Positions 9,147 to 20,325 of a DNA stretch of 64,000 nucleotides are shown in pieces (positions within the stretch are counted from its first letter, which is position 1; the number at the start of each line of letters is the position of its first letter). Where the stretch lies: positions 19,454,027-19,518,026 of the forward strand of contig JAMKCF010000011.1 in NCBI GenBank assembly GCA_023634235.1. Direction: 5' to 3'. Source of the DNA: Pisaster brevispinus (lineage: Eukaryota > Echinodermata > Asteroidea > Forcipulatida > Asteriidae). The position numbers and the translations under genes were made by a program. Under the pieces are notes generated by a model, which saw only the letters and a list, made by a program, of their open reading frames with translations, had not been told where the DNA came from and made no database searches.

Positions 9147-12100
9147 GTAAACCAACAAATAAAACTGTCAGTAGTCACCAATTTGTCTGCCTGTGATTGT
9201 GAAGAATTTGTTTTATATTTTTTGTAATATATATATGTTATTATTTTATTGTTAATAAATAAAAAATACAAACTGTACTTCACAGTCTACACTGTCATGA
9301 CTGTATAATTAAATAGTCAAACAGTGTAAACCTACCAAATAAAGCAACAAAATAGCATCACTGTAATTAATTTACTCTTACTGGGGATGTGCTGGTTAGT
9401 TCCTTGCTCTATGGTTTTACTAAACGCTTTGCGGCTTTGGATTGAGATGTTTTATAAAATGTATACAAAACTTGTTTAGACCCAGTAACTGGGGCACTGT
9501 AGGAGTGTAGTACTCCTTTTTTCGAAATTGTTCATCTTCGGTCGTACTAGTACTAGCGCCCCAGCGAACCATTCTATAGCTACTATAACGCTTGGAAAAT
9601 TCCCATTTGCTATGAGTATGATTCTCACCACACCAAGCCACAAAAAAATGACCCAAAATGACAAAAAGAACCAACAAAATAGCTTGAAAACCACCTACTT
9701 AGTATTATAGCCCTAGCGCCTACTACTGGCTTCTCGATGTTATGTAAGATGCAACATCGGGCATGAAACTGTACTCAGGATAATTTGTTGTGCCCCAAAT
9801 TGGTGATTTCTAAGTCACACTCGGTGAGACCATTCATCACGACAGCTTTCTTAAACATGACTCGGGTTTGGACGGGTGCCCTGCCTACCGCGGCGTCGCC
9901 TAGCAGGGGTTGATCATGTACCAGGTTTGCTGCTGATGCATTATGGGTAGTGAATTGGGGTTTTTTGGGGTATATTATTAAAAAATGATAATAAAATAGT
10001 TTTAATATTATTATTATTTAATAGTTACAATAATAATAATAAAGTCTACATCTGGCACCCTCTACATGTTATAATTTGTTTTAAATATTTTTTTAAATAT
10101 ATATATGTAAATTTAATATGAATAAGTTTGTGTGTTATTATGTTTATGTGGAGATGGTTCAAGTGGAAACAATGTTGCATGTTGATCTGGACTACATCAT
10201 CAAAGAGGACGTATAAATAAGTAAACAAATGTTGTTTTTTGTGTTTTGTTTTTTCAGGTCAGGTGAAGGTTTTCAGGGCGCTGTACAACTACCAAGCTCA
10301 GCATGTGAGTATGTCAAGATCTCTCCCTCCCTCTGAAACTCATCAACAAATAGACCTACTCAGTACTCACACCATTGTGGGCGTGTCATGGCCGAGCCAG
10401 CCTCACTACCATGGGCAGCGCGCCGTATCCATACCTCTCGTCGCTAACCCCTGGTAGGGATGTACTGAGAAACAACGCTGATTGGCTCCCACGGGGTGAC
10501 TACTTTGAAATCACGCTTGTTTAAATCTTTCGAGCGCTTGTAGGACGCGTAGGACGCTTAATGCAAGTATTTTGACGCGATTCCATTTCAAACGAATCAT
10601 GTTTTTACACGGTCACCCTAAACTGCATACAGTTAGGCATATCACAAGATCAAAGAAGAATGAGAGGGGACCAGTTGCTCTTTGACTTGATGCCTCTTTT
10701 GCCCGTTATCATACTTGAGCGGGTGTGTAGAGTGGATCGACCACAGGCCTAATTTAAAATGTGCTCGATTCTAGCACATTTTTTAATGAACCAATTCCAT
10801 GGGGTTATGATCGGAAAAAATGGGAAAAAATGGCACGGCGAGATCGAATCACCCCTGGGAACGAGGTTGTGGCCGAGCGGTCTAGTGCACCGGACTCTAG
10901 TTCTGGTAGCTAAGACATCAGGGTGTGGGTTCGGAGAATCCCAGTCAGGACGTTGTGTCCTTGAGCAAGGCACTTCAAGCTATAATTGCATCTCTTCACC
11001 CATCGGTAAATGGGTACCTGTGAAATGGGTACCTGTGAGGACAGAGATAGTTCTTGAGACTTAGTTAGCTTGATGTGCCACATAGGCCTACTACTGGGCA
11101 GCTCAGACGGTATACTCCCCAGGGAGCTAATGTTTGAGTGAAATGAACGTCACTGCTTGATGGATTTGAGCGTTGCACATGAAGCCACTTTTATTAATAA
11201 ACTCTTAAGCTCTCACTTAAAACGGTCCTCTTCTATGATGGCACTAGGCAGGATTGTGGATTTAAAAAGGTATTCTAAACTCTTCCAGAATCTACAAAAA
11301 TTTGTTTGACAGATACATGTAGTCGAAGAAAATATCACGCATAAATAATTATCAAGAATAGAGAGTGCCAGACTTGGGCTAATCATGTGTATTAATTGAA
11401 GTTTGTATTAATTTTATTTTATCTCCTTTTGTTTAGCGCGATGAGCTGACATTTGAAGAAGGGGACTTGTTGTATGTTACAGATATGGTGAGTTTTGTAT
11501 AAATGCCATATTTGTGGCTATTTGTTGAGGTGCCAAGCCTGCTAGCAAAAGCTGGCAAAATCTTGGTAGTGTTTCTCTTTCATATTACATGTACATTTAT
11601 TTGGGTGTCGTGGCCGAGCGGTCTTGGGCAGTGGACCCAACTTCTGAAAGTTTTGAATGTGGGTTCAAAACTTGGCCCGGTCAGCTGCGACACTTTTGTG
11701 TCCTTGAGTAAGGCACTTTGTCGTTATTGCTTCTCTCCACCCAGGAGTACGAATGGGTACCGGCAAGAGCTTGGGAGTATTCTGCGATGGCCTGGCAATC
11801 TGTCCAGTGGGAATAGAAATAATGTCAATTATTTGATGCCAATGAAAACAGATATATTAAACACCAGCCTGATGAGCCATGTTGGCTCTGGAAGACTTTA
11901 CTTTTTTTATATTACATGTACATGTAGTTGTTATACTCTGTCAAATTGCTCTGTGATTTTTCTAAAATGTTTTGAAGATATGCTACATTTTGTTCATAAT
12001 GTACTATGTTTACCTTATTTCATATTGTTTGAATGTATTGAAAAGTATAATTTTTCAAATGATGTTTGATTCTCTGCTCAGTTTTATTGTATAACTACTT

Positions 12101-15100
12101 GCTTCGTACATTTCATTTTGTGTTTTGCCATTCTTGCATGATTTGTGCATCTTAAATATTTCATACTGATTTTTGTTGAAAATATTTGTTGTTGTCATTT
12201 TTTTGGTGTAATGGAATCTTTTAATGCCATTTTCTATAATGTTGTGTCTACTTTTTACCCAATACAGGGCTCTCCTCAGGATTTTTCAAAACTGTGGGGC
12301 ATTCTGGACCCCAAATATTTAAAGTTTGCCTTAAACACAATAGAATGAAACCAGGTCCTTGGAATGTTTTTTTACTTGGTGTTTATCTTTGGTTGTAAAA
12401 GCCCTCCCTGTGCAATGTTGGGCATTCTAAATGTATAGTTTGTTTTTGCATATCTACCGCAATATGCTTGTATCGGTCGCAATTTGCATGTATTGGCCTG
12501 TATTCACAGTACAAGTCACTTAGAGCTGCTGGGGTCTCTAGATTTGTTCACCGTGTGGGTTGTTACTATTCTAAGAAAGGTTTGCGGTAACACCATGTGA
12601 AAATCTGTTTTTGAGTAGTGTAGGTTCTGAAAAGAACCGGTGAACCTACACTACTCAAAAGAGATTTTCACATGGTGTTACCGCAAACCTCTCTTTTAGT
12701 TATACTTTACCGCCATGCAAAGTGTGGGTTGTTGCTGTTGTCGTTGTACTTTTTCTATTTATTTATGAAAATATTTATTTATTTTAGTATTATTATATTG
12801 GTTTGGCTTATTAGAAAACATGGTGGATAAAGAATATTTAATACTCATATTTTGGTTTGACCCCTTTTAGTGTAGGACTAGAGAAGGTAAATCCAAAATA
12901 GTAGAACTCTATTAAAATTATTGTTACTGATTTAAACCAACAAAGAGTCTAACTGTGAATAAGTTTCATATACATGTATGTATTTGTTAATTGAAAAAGT
13001 GCTGTAAGTTTAATTTATGTCTTCTGTCTTTTTCAGAAAAACAAGGATTGGTATACAGCACGATGTGGCAAGAAGACGGGTCTGATTCCAAGCAACTACA
13101 GTACGTATACCAGTGAGCCCCTCATGACTGGGCCCAAGGTCATAAAGCTGTTAAGCAGAAAATACTGCTTAGCAATTGTCTATGCTAAGCAAAAAATGAG
13201 TGCCGCACCAGTCACAACAATGTAAACTTTATGGAATTTTGGCTGGTAACCAGTCTTTGCTAAGCAATATTTTTCTGCGCTTAGCAAGCTTTTGTGCTTA
13301 CAGGTTTTTATGAAATTGGGGCTCTGGTCTTTATGGCGGTCGGGTTGGTGTAGTGGTATCTCTCTCCTCGCTTTTCACCTGCGGGGCCCTGGTTGGAATC
13401 CCACCGGGGGCACTATGTGGATTGGGTTTTCAGTCCCTACATGGTTGTATGGGTTTTCCCTGGAATGATTCTCTGGGGTTTTCCTCCTAAAACTGAAACT
13501 TCCTTCCTTGTCTTCTCTCCATGGTGTTCTTGGCTAGTGTAGCTTTTTTTGAGAGAGTCCTTGGCTTCAAAAACGGAATTAATCAATGAAATAGACATTG
13601 TACTGGTTGGTGGTTCTCAGAAAAACAGTCCTATCAATGATGTATTTTTGTTTGTTTGTGTGTTTTTTAGCCTTGTGTAGTAACTTAAAGTCAACCTTGC
13701 TCCCATAGGTGTATCAATCTCACCTTAAAATTTTTTTCCCAGCATGCCTTGCTCGATCATAACCCCATGAGTTTTGTAAATTAACGGCAAATACATATGG
13801 CGTAGTTCAAGTAGGCTTGTGGTCGATCCATTCTACACACACGCTCAAGCATGGTAGCCGGCTAAAAAAAGCATCAAATCACAGAACAACTGGTCCCCTC
13901 TCATTCTCTTTTGACCTTGCTACTGAATGCAGTTGAGGGTGCCCATTTCGGACATTATTTACTTGAGTGGTCGCGCCAAAATATTTGTATTTTAACATGC
14001 AAAAACTAAGTGCCCATAAGCACTCAAAAGCTTTTTCACAAAGCATATGCGTAAAGCCCGGTTCTTACTTCACCCGAAAACGAAGGCGAAGTGACATGAC
14101 GCAAACAATCTGGTACACGCTGTTTTCCAATTGTGACACAAGGAAGTCCGCTTTGCTTTTTCAATTCACATGGAGTATGAACCGCGCTGTAAGCAGTCAG
14201 CGTTGTTTGGTCAGTGTCTCCCTGCCAGGGGTTAGAGATGAGTGTGATTGATGCGGGGTGTTGCTCATGGGAACGAGGCTGACTTTAAAAATCTCTGTTA
14301 TTTCAGTTGAACAGAACATGGATCCTATCGACAACCCTCTGCACGAAGCATCAAAACGAGGCAATGTGGACTTCCTAAAAGAATCCCTCGCTAACCTTGT
14401 AAGTTTAGTATTTTTCTTCAACTTTCTAAGGTCTTGAGGGCAAATCAAGAGTCAAATTGTTTCCAAACAAATCACCTAAGTCTAGAAATGTTATCTTCCT
14501 GCAATCCCTGAATATAAATTTTGTTTCGTTCAGTGGTTGGGGCGAGATGTGCCCTGAGGTCAATGCCCAATTTCATAGAGCTGCTTAAAGCACAAAAAGT
14601 AGCCAAGCATAACAAAATTATGCTTACCAGAGTAAGGTCACCAGCCAATATACCATGTCACATGCACAATTTCTCTCACTGGTATACTGCTAATTGTTGC
14701 TAAGCACAACATGTGTAAGCAACATTGTCTGCTTGAGCAGCTCTATGAAACTGGGCCCTAGTCTGGAAGTTTACATCAGAGCACAAACCCTAGTTTAGTG
14801 ATTTTAGTGTTGGGCCATTAAACTCAACACTTGACAAGCCCGGTGGTCTTGTTTATTTTTCAAATCGATATTCATATTTACTATTAAATGATGTTCAAAT
14901 GTTGACTTTGAGGCTGATAAATATCGTTCAGTTTTGTTGAGTATAAAGGTCTACTACTACCCACTTAAACAAATAAGATATTTTCTTCTCAATCTCCCCC
15001 CCCCCCCACCCCCAAAAAAATCCCCCCAAACCCCCCAAAACAGTTTTTATGTTAAAGTGTTGTCATTTTGATTCTGGTCTTTTCCTTGATGACAATTTGA

Positions 15101-18100
15101 CTCAGCTTTGGCGGGTTTTTTGGTCACATTTTTTAACATTCTCCTGAAAACAATCAGAGCATACTGATCGAAACGTCGAGTTGAAAAAAAAGAAAAAAAA
15201 ACACCAGATCTTTTCAGTACCACCACTACTCACATACATGGTGTCACCGCAAATCTCACCTAATTTTGAATCTGGTCTTGTAAACAAATTCTGGTCTAGC
15301 ATATTTACAAAATTATAAAATCAACAAGCCCCACGGTCTTGTGGGTTTGTCCCCCAAATTCAAGCCCTGCTGAAATGGGGACGTTGCTTTTTCATATAAG
15401 TGGAAATTACCCACTTCAAAATCCCTGTACCATTTGTTTGAAATATGGATTTCTTGCTGCGTACAAAGTCTTATGTAAAGGAATCATTTCATTCAAATCT
15501 TTCACAATTTTGCCCTTTTGGAATTGTTCCTTTTCCTTTTTTTAAGAGTTGTACTTGCTCTAACACACCTAGAGTGTGTTGTAATTAGTGAGTAGTGATT
15601 TTAAAAAAACCATAAATTTGACTCTGGAAATACAGCCAGTGGAACATAATATGGTCCGCCATTTTGTGGGGTTAAAATTTGGTTCTACAAAGAAGCGGAC
15701 CGCGTTGTGTCAGGAAATTACACACAAAACATTTCAATGGATACCTATGTGAATGATTATGTTCTGCTTTTAAAATATCTTTCTAAATAAACCATATTTA
15801 TTTCATAGCAAAAATAACCATATTTATTTCATGGCAAACCCTTTTTGAAGCACAAGGAGCCCGATCTGAAGGAAATGTGTCCCTCTAGTTAAAGACAGTG
15901 TCTAAATAAGTGACTGCCATTGCTGTGGCTATGGCTGACATTGCTGTGGCTATGGCTGCCATTTCTGTGGCTATGGCTGCCATTGCTGTGACTGGCTGCC
16001 ATTGCTGTGGCTATGGCTGCAATTGCTGTGGTTATGGCTGCAATTGCTGTGGCTATGGCTGCAATTGCTGTGGCTATGGCTGCAATTGCTGTGGCTATGG
16101 CTGTTGTCAAGGGTGTTGTTAAGGGAAGCCTATGCTTTAACACGTTTTTCTGTACATGGAGTGATCCGGCCGCAGCTCTTATCTGGGAACGGCCGAAGTC
16201 ACATGATGTCAAACAAATATTATGTATATTATGTAGGTCCGTTACCGTTCAAAATTTTATTCGAATAATATTTATTGATGAGTCATAATGCAGTATTCCA
16301 CTGATGTAGTTTTTCCTTTTTGTTTCCATTCGTAGGTCTCTGTCAATGGTTTGGATAAGTCTGGTTCCACGCCCCTTTACTGGGCCTCGCACGGGGGTCA
16401 TGTGGAGTGTGTCAAAATCCTGCTGGGCCAGCCCAGAGTGGAGGTCAACTCCCAGAACAAGATCGGTGACACGGCTTTACATGCCGCGGCATGGAAAGGT
16501 CACGCTGAGGTCGTCCGAATGTTACTGGCAAAAGGTGAGGACAATTTTTACGTAGTCATTTTCCCTTGTGGTTTATTACTGTGTGGCTCAAGACAAAAAT
16601 AGGTCAAAGATCTCAAACCATTCAACCTGTAACTGCCGTATAGCCAGGGATCACACCCAAGTTTACGATACAACCTGGGAAGCAGCAGCAGAGGGATCAC
16701 CTTAAGGAGATGCGATGTCTTATTTCAAATATCAACTTTTTATTTCAAATACCAAGTAATAAACCACAAAATGCTTGAACACAGTACACCGTTTAAAACA
16801 TGCAGACTGACTTCACCAGTGTTTCCCATGTATTAGGGTTTTTTTTTTCTTCTTACTTTACTAATATCGCACACTGCGGCAACCTAGTTTCCTTTCCAAC
16901 AAGGAAACGCCAAACTAATTAAAGTAAAACCAAGTGAAATCAAATAACATGACGGCCTGTGCCTTGTCTATTGTTCATGTGTAACTGATATTTCATTGAT
17001 GGAGGAATCAAAAATCACTTTGTTACCCTGTAAGTGTAACATAACTCCTCTGCCCATCTCACACAGGCTGTCACCAATGAATATCAAAAGCCTAAAGAAA
17101 AATGCATTGAGCCAGTTTTTCTTTCAATGTTTATGTATGAAGATATTTATATATGGATTTTTTTTTTTTTTTACATTTGTTCATATGTACGACGTATGAT
17201 TCTAGGCATGGTCAGAATTATCAGTTTCTGTCAAAATGAAATGAATAAGTTTCATTTAAAGGCAAGGGTATATTTTAGGTGATTGTCAAAGACCGGTATC
17301 CGTACACGGTGTATCCCAACATATGCATAAAATAACAAATCTGTGAAAATTTGAGCTCAGTTGGTCATTGAAGTTGCAAGAAAAATTTTTGGAAAAAAAA
17401 CCCCCAAAAACACCCTTGTTGCACAGACTTGTGTGCTTTCAGATGCCTGAAAAAAGGCTTCATGTCAGAAGCCTTTCTCCCATACGTTCCCCATATGTCC
17501 AAATGTGTAGACATTTCATCTGATGGCGCCCTCTTTTGACTCAATTTCCTCTAGCCCATGTTAATACACCATTTTAGGGGCACGGACACCAGGGAAACAA
17601 GATCCCCTATGACACCGGAAGAAGCTCAAGCCTTGGCACATAGCACGCATTCTAATTTTGACCAATCCCTACGGAGGCGCCATTTGTGTTTTTTCCTTTT
17701 TTTCTTTTCCTGTTCTTCACATTCTCCCATTAATGTACACAAAATTCTTTGTGGAGCACCCCAGTCTTGAATAATTTCTCGGATTGAGACCTCTTGGTTT
17801 CCCCCTTCTCTGTTTTTGTCCTCAGTCTCCACAAGTTAGTGAATATTAAAATGGACACAAACACACCCACGTGTGTAAAACACCGGCAATCGTGGACCCT
17901 CCTTTGTTCAACCCTTTGTGATAGCAACAGTGGACCACAATGTTTTCCTTTGTTATAGTAACCGTGGACCTATTGTCCCTTTTGTTATAGGTCCCCGGTT
18001 TGAATGTGTATACCTACCCACACACACACACACACCCAGTCTTGTTTTGCAGTCGTTGTGTGGACATTCCTTTGTTCTGTACACTTAAGGAAAATCCTAT

Positions 18101-20325
18101 TCCTCAACACTGCAAATAACGTTGTGTGGATGTGTGTAAGTCCACATAGTGCTTCAGATCCCTACATTATGTGGACCTCTTTTGTTCTCAGGTCCACACT
18201 GGGTATGTAGCGCTTGCCCACCCTTACATATGGCAGTTACGGGGTACTTCCATTGTTCTATAATTCCCTTTTCTAAAGAAATCCTCTGTGGGGTACCACT
18301 TGAACAAAGAAAACCTTGTGGGGTAGCATTGTTCTATTGTTAAAAATACCCTGTAAGTTGGGGCTGTAAGGGCACACACACATGCAAGTGTGTAAACACC
18401 TCCAATTGGGGACCTCCTATTGTCCCTCTTTTGTTTGGACTCTAACTTTTTGGCAACAGCTCCCATTGGTTTTGTACACAATTTCCAACTGGGGACCTTT
18501 ACCCAACCGGGGACCCTATTGTCCTCTTTTGTTATAGGTCCCCGGTTTGAATGTGAAAACAAACTCACACACACACACATGTGATGTAATGCCCTTCCAA
18601 TAGTATTATGTGCAGAATGAAATCTTTATTTGCCATGGAAATAGCTGTATATATTCCACCACCAGAGGGAGGTATTTCATTCACCGATAAACTTAGTAGC
18701 GTAAGAAATAGATTAAGAAGTAGCTGCCTGTTTTTTACTTGGTTTGTTTCAGCAAATGAAAATGAGGAGGGTTAGATTTTTTTTAAACTGCTTTGGAAAT
18801 ATGTCGAAGAAATAATATTTTTAAATGTTGCTTACTGTTGAATTACATTTTCAATCTGAGTGGTAGAATGTTAATGCATTTTTAAGGCTGACTATGAGTT
18901 TGAATAAGTACTAACTATAGAGGGTGTTAAACACAACAGTTTTCAAGCTGTCAGAGCGGGGGGGGGGGGTAGTTAGGGTTCGTGACTGGTGTTACCAGTT
19001 GTTTGTGCCAACATTTTAACCAAACATGACTGCAACTCAATTTCTTCACTACCTCGTGTTGTTTTACACCATGTAGTGTACATTATACTTTCAGGGGGGG
19101 GGTACATACATGTGTAGTGTGACGGTAACTGCTCTATCCATATCATTTTGATGTTGTTGTGCAGGGAGATTCGTTGACTTTGCCCACTTTGGTTAGGTAT
19201 TTATACACTGTATGTTATCCTTCTTTCTTTTTCTTTTTTTTAGGTGCCCGTACAAATATAAAGAATAAAGCAGATAAAGTAGCACAAGATCTTGCCGCCA
19301 AAGACCCAGCAACGGCTGCCCTTCTTGCACCCTACACATCAAGTAAGTCTCACTTTCAGGTTGTAGCCATGTTGTAGCCATGTTGTAGCCATGTTGTAGC
19401 CATGTTGTAGCCATGTTGTAGCCATGTTGTAGCCATGTTGTAGCCATGTTGTAGCCATGTTGTAGCCATGTTGTAGCCATGTTGTAGCCATGTTGAGTTC
19501 GGTGCTCCTATCCGCTCGGCCACGACACGCCATTAAACAAAAATGTGTCTCATTATTCATAAATTTTTTAAAACCTGTCTGGAAATAAATAATAATAAGT
19601 GCTTTGAGACGCCCGTAGATAAAGCACAATATGAAAACTAGTTATTATTATTACATATCTTATTTGTGCCCTTGTTTGAGTCAGTTCCCGATGTGTTACT
19701 GTGCAGTGCGCATTTTTGGCGGCACTGATGTGCTTCGTAATTACCTTTACACGCAAGTTTTCATTTGCAAAATAGCAGGCCTTGGATTGGCAGTAGTCAC
19801 GTTTGACTTCACAACAAATATACCATTCTCTCTTATCTTATCTAAATGAAGTGTACATGATTAATGTCAGCGACTTTGCACTCAATAAGTAAAACTACGA
19901 AATTGTATGTAAACAAGTAGGAAATGTAAACAAATTATGTTGAGGGTTAAGTAAACAAACGGTAATCGTAAAAAGTACAGAACATTCACAATTTTCTTTT
20001 TCTTTTTGCGGTTTGTTTTATGTGAAATTTTAACGTATTGTAACAATGAATCGCATCTAATAATAGACAACATGAGCTAGGACAGAAATATTTGATTAGG
20101 ATGTAGTTGTGAATGCTGGTATTAGTTAGGGGGGGGGTGGAAAGTTCCCCAACCCAACCCCAATAGAAATGTAAATGAATAAGTCAACATAGTCTGACTG
20201 ATTGTCTGGCGTGCCTGTCACATTGCCACTTATGTCTGCACCACACCATGAATGTTTTTTTTTGAATGATTTATCCTGCAGGGCTGGATGATGAGGACTA
20301 CCTGAATGATGAAGACAGCGATTAG
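9092..20325 (+). CDS. OSTF1: Osteoclast-stimulating factor 1 (SH3 plus ankyrin repeats)
   Basis: Eight exons: 9092-9146, 10258-10304, 11437-11487, 13037-13100, 14307-14398, 16336-16534, 19244-19342, 20282-20325. They total 651 bases (216 aa plus stop) with consistent phases and canonical GT/AG sites; human OSTF1 is 214 aa. In order: a Pro-rich N-terminus (residues 9-18), an SH3 domain (about 20-74, with ALYNY, the WY pair and GLIPSNY), ankyrin repeats (about 78-190, with [19 protein letters not shown] and [19 protein letters not shown]), and an acidic tail ([12 protein letters not shown]). OSTF1 is a small cytosolic adaptor whose SH3 binds Pro-rich partners and, in vertebrates, indirectly enhances osteoclast formation; its general cell role is in Src/Cbl-type signalling complexes. 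The gene is intact. Confidence 0.96.
10258..10304 (+). CDS. OSTF1: OSTF1 exon 2, SH3 start
   Basis: TTTTTTCAG before it and GTGAGT after it. Encodes [16 protein letters not shown], with the ALYxY motif of SH3 domains. Confidence 0.94.
10376..10862 (+). repeat. Long dispersed repeat, copy 1
   Basis: Resembles the reverse complement of about 13690-14280. Shared stretches include GAGAGGGGACCAGTTG, GATCGACCACA and ACCCCTGGTAGGGATGT versus its counterpart. It lies in OSTF1 intron 2. Confidence 0.65.
10862..11065 (+). mobile_element. tRNA-derived SINE
   Basis: Starts with a tRNA-Leu/Ser-like A box (GTGGCCGAGCGGTCTAG) and a B box GGGTTCGGAGAATCC. It then has the family core GTCCTTGAGCAAGGCACTT and GGTAAATGGGTACCTGTGA. 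Confidence 0.8.
11437..11487 (+). CDS. OSTF1: OSTF1 exon 3, SH3 RT-loop
   Basis: A 51-base exon after TTTGTTTAG, before GTGAGT. Encodes [17 protein letters not shown], the acidic RT-loop and following strand of the SH3. Confidence 0.94.
11606..11800 (+). mobile_element. tRNA-derived SINE
   Basis: Same family: GTCGTGGCCGAGCGGTCTTG, a B-box relic GGGTTCAAAAC, TGTCCTTGAGTAAGGCACTT and GAATGGGTACCGGCAAG. It lies in OSTF1 intron 3. Confidence 0.75.
12579..12689. mobile_element. Hairpin repeat, family A
   Basis: Arms 12579-12627 and 12642-12689 pair almost perfectly (GGTTTGCGGTAACACCATGT outward), leaving a loop of about 14 bases. It shares the TTTTGAGTAGTG and GGTTCTGAAAAGAACC motifs with 34270-34355. 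Confidence 0.8.
13037..13100 (+). CDS. OSTF1: OSTF1 exon 4, SH3 end
   Basis: After TTTTTCAG, before GTACGT. Encodes [21 protein letters not shown], with the conserved Trp and the G-x-I-P-x-N-Y ligand-binding strand. Confidence 0.94.
13116..13327. mobile_element. Palindromic MITE, GGGCCCAA family, copy 1
   Basis: Starts CTGGGCCCAAGGTCATAAAG and ends TTTATGAAATTGGGGCTCTG. The interior has the TAAGCAGAAAATACTGCTTA and GCTAAGCAA motifs shared with the copies at 14564 and 21808. Confidence 0.7.
13333..13460 (+). mobile_element. SINE with tRNA-like head (GTGTAGTGGTATC)
   Basis: GGTTGGTGTAGTGGTATCTC is an A box of tRNA-Gly/Glu type, and GGTTGGAATCCCACCGGGGG is a B-box arm. There is no acceptor-stem closure, so it is not a tRNA gene. 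Confidence 0.5.
13690..14282 (-). repeat. Long dispersed repeat, copy 2 (inverted)
   Basis: On the minus strand it reads GAATGAGAGGGGACCAGTTG and GGATCGACCACAAGCCTAC, as in copy 1. It lies in OSTF1 intron 4, so the two copies flank exons 3 and 4 in opposite orientation. Confidence 0.65.
14307..14398 (+). CDS. OSTF1: OSTF1 exon 5, first ankyrin repeat
   Basis: After TATTTCAG, before GTAAGT. Encodes [19 protein letters not shown] and onward, the start of the ankyrin block. Confidence 0.94.
14564..14762. mobile_element. Palindromic MITE, GGGCCCAA family, copy 2
   Basis: Starts TGCCCAATTTCATAGAGCTG and ends CAGCTCTATGAAACTGGGCC. The ends are inverted repeats. It sits in OSTF1 intron 5. Confidence 0.75.
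15128..15262. mobile_element. Foldback relic, family A
   Basis: Shares CTGAAAACAATCAGAGCATACTG and CGAAACGTCGAG with 3061-3220, and CATGGTGTCACCGCAAATCT with 12579-12689, thereby linking the two. Pairing of its own ends is degraded. Confidence 0.6.
15912..16103 (+). repeat. 21-bp minisatellite
   Basis: About nine copies of CTGCAATTGCTGTGGCTATG-G, some with CCATT. The unit is divisible by three, so several frames stay open; they are not genes. It lies in OSTF1 intron 5, 230 bases before exon 6. Confidence 0.9.
16336..16534 (+). CDS. OSTF1: OSTF1 exon 6, central ankyrin repeats
   Basis: After TTCGTAG, before GTGAGG. It is the largest exon: 66 codons with two complete ankyrin motifs. Confidence 0.95.
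17260..17490 (+). repeat. Dispersed repeat, also near 37740-38150 and 60945-61110
   Basis: TGATTGTCAAAGACCGGTAT, TTTGAGCTCAGTTGGTCATT and ACACCCTTGTTGCA match the reverse complement of about 37960-38130. The 37740-37930 part matches 60945-61110 (ATTAATGACCATA, CCTTCGAAGT). Confidence 0.55.
17840..18590 (+). repeat. Degenerate GGGGACC/TTTGTTATAG array with CA runs
   Basis: Motifs such as GTGGACC, CCTTTTGTTATAGGTCCCCG and GTTTGAATGTG recur with CACACACA tracts. A related segment is at about 55005-55210 (CCTCGGTTTGAATGCG). Confidence 0.6.
19244..19342 (+). CDS. OSTF1: OSTF1 exon 7, last ankyrin repeat
   Basis: After a long pyrimidine tract ending TTTTAG, before GTAAGT. Encodes [20 protein letters not shown] and onward. 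An 11-bp minisatellite starts 18 bases beyond the exon. Confidence 0.94.
19360..19493 (+). repeat. 11-bp minisatellite GTTGTAGCCAT
   Basis: Twelve virtually perfect head-to-tail copies, beginning 18 bases after the OSTF1 exon 7 splice donor. Confidence 0.95.
19490..19533 (-). mobile_element. 5' fragment of tRNA-derived SINE
   Basis: The minus strand reads GGCGTGTCGTGGCCGAGCGG and stops at the 11-bp minisatellite. Confidence 0.55.
20282..20325 (+). CDS. OSTF1: OSTF1 exon 8, acidic C-terminus and stop
   Basis: After TTATCCTGCAG. Encodes [14 protein letters not shown], then TAG. The 3'UTR follows; ATTAAA at 20432-20437 is a candidate poly(A) signal, about 110 bases after the stop. Confidence 0.93.

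Larger units (their letters stand above)
9147..13036 (+). other. OSTF1: OSTF1 introns 1-3
   Basis: Intron 1 has an AT-rich TAA/ATT tract near 9960-10045. Intron 2 carries the long dispersed repeat (10376-10860) followed by a SINE. Intron 3 carries a second SINE and the 111-bp hairpin at 12579-12689. The 188-codon ORF across 11503-12069 runs through the SINE and is not a gene. Confidence 0.6.
13101..16335 (+). other. OSTF1: OSTF1 introns 4-5
   Basis: Intron 4 holds a palindromic MITE, a tRNA-like SINE (13333-13460) and the inverted copy of the intron-2 repeat. Intron 5 holds another palindromic MITE, a C-rich tract at 14995-15035, a foldback relic (15128-15262) and a 21-bp minisatellite. Confidence 0.6.
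16535..19243 (+). other. OSTF1: OSTF1 intron 6
   Basis: Contains a dispersed repeat (about 17260-17490), then about 750 bases of degenerate GGGGACC / TTTGTTATAG units mixed with CA runs (17840-18590). There is a poly-G tract at about 18958. No coding exon is seen. Confidence 0.55.

Noticed and set aside
11503..12069. 188-codon plus-strand ORF
   Set aside because: It begins at an OSTF1 intron and runs through a SINE. No domain, and composition is that of AT-rich intron.
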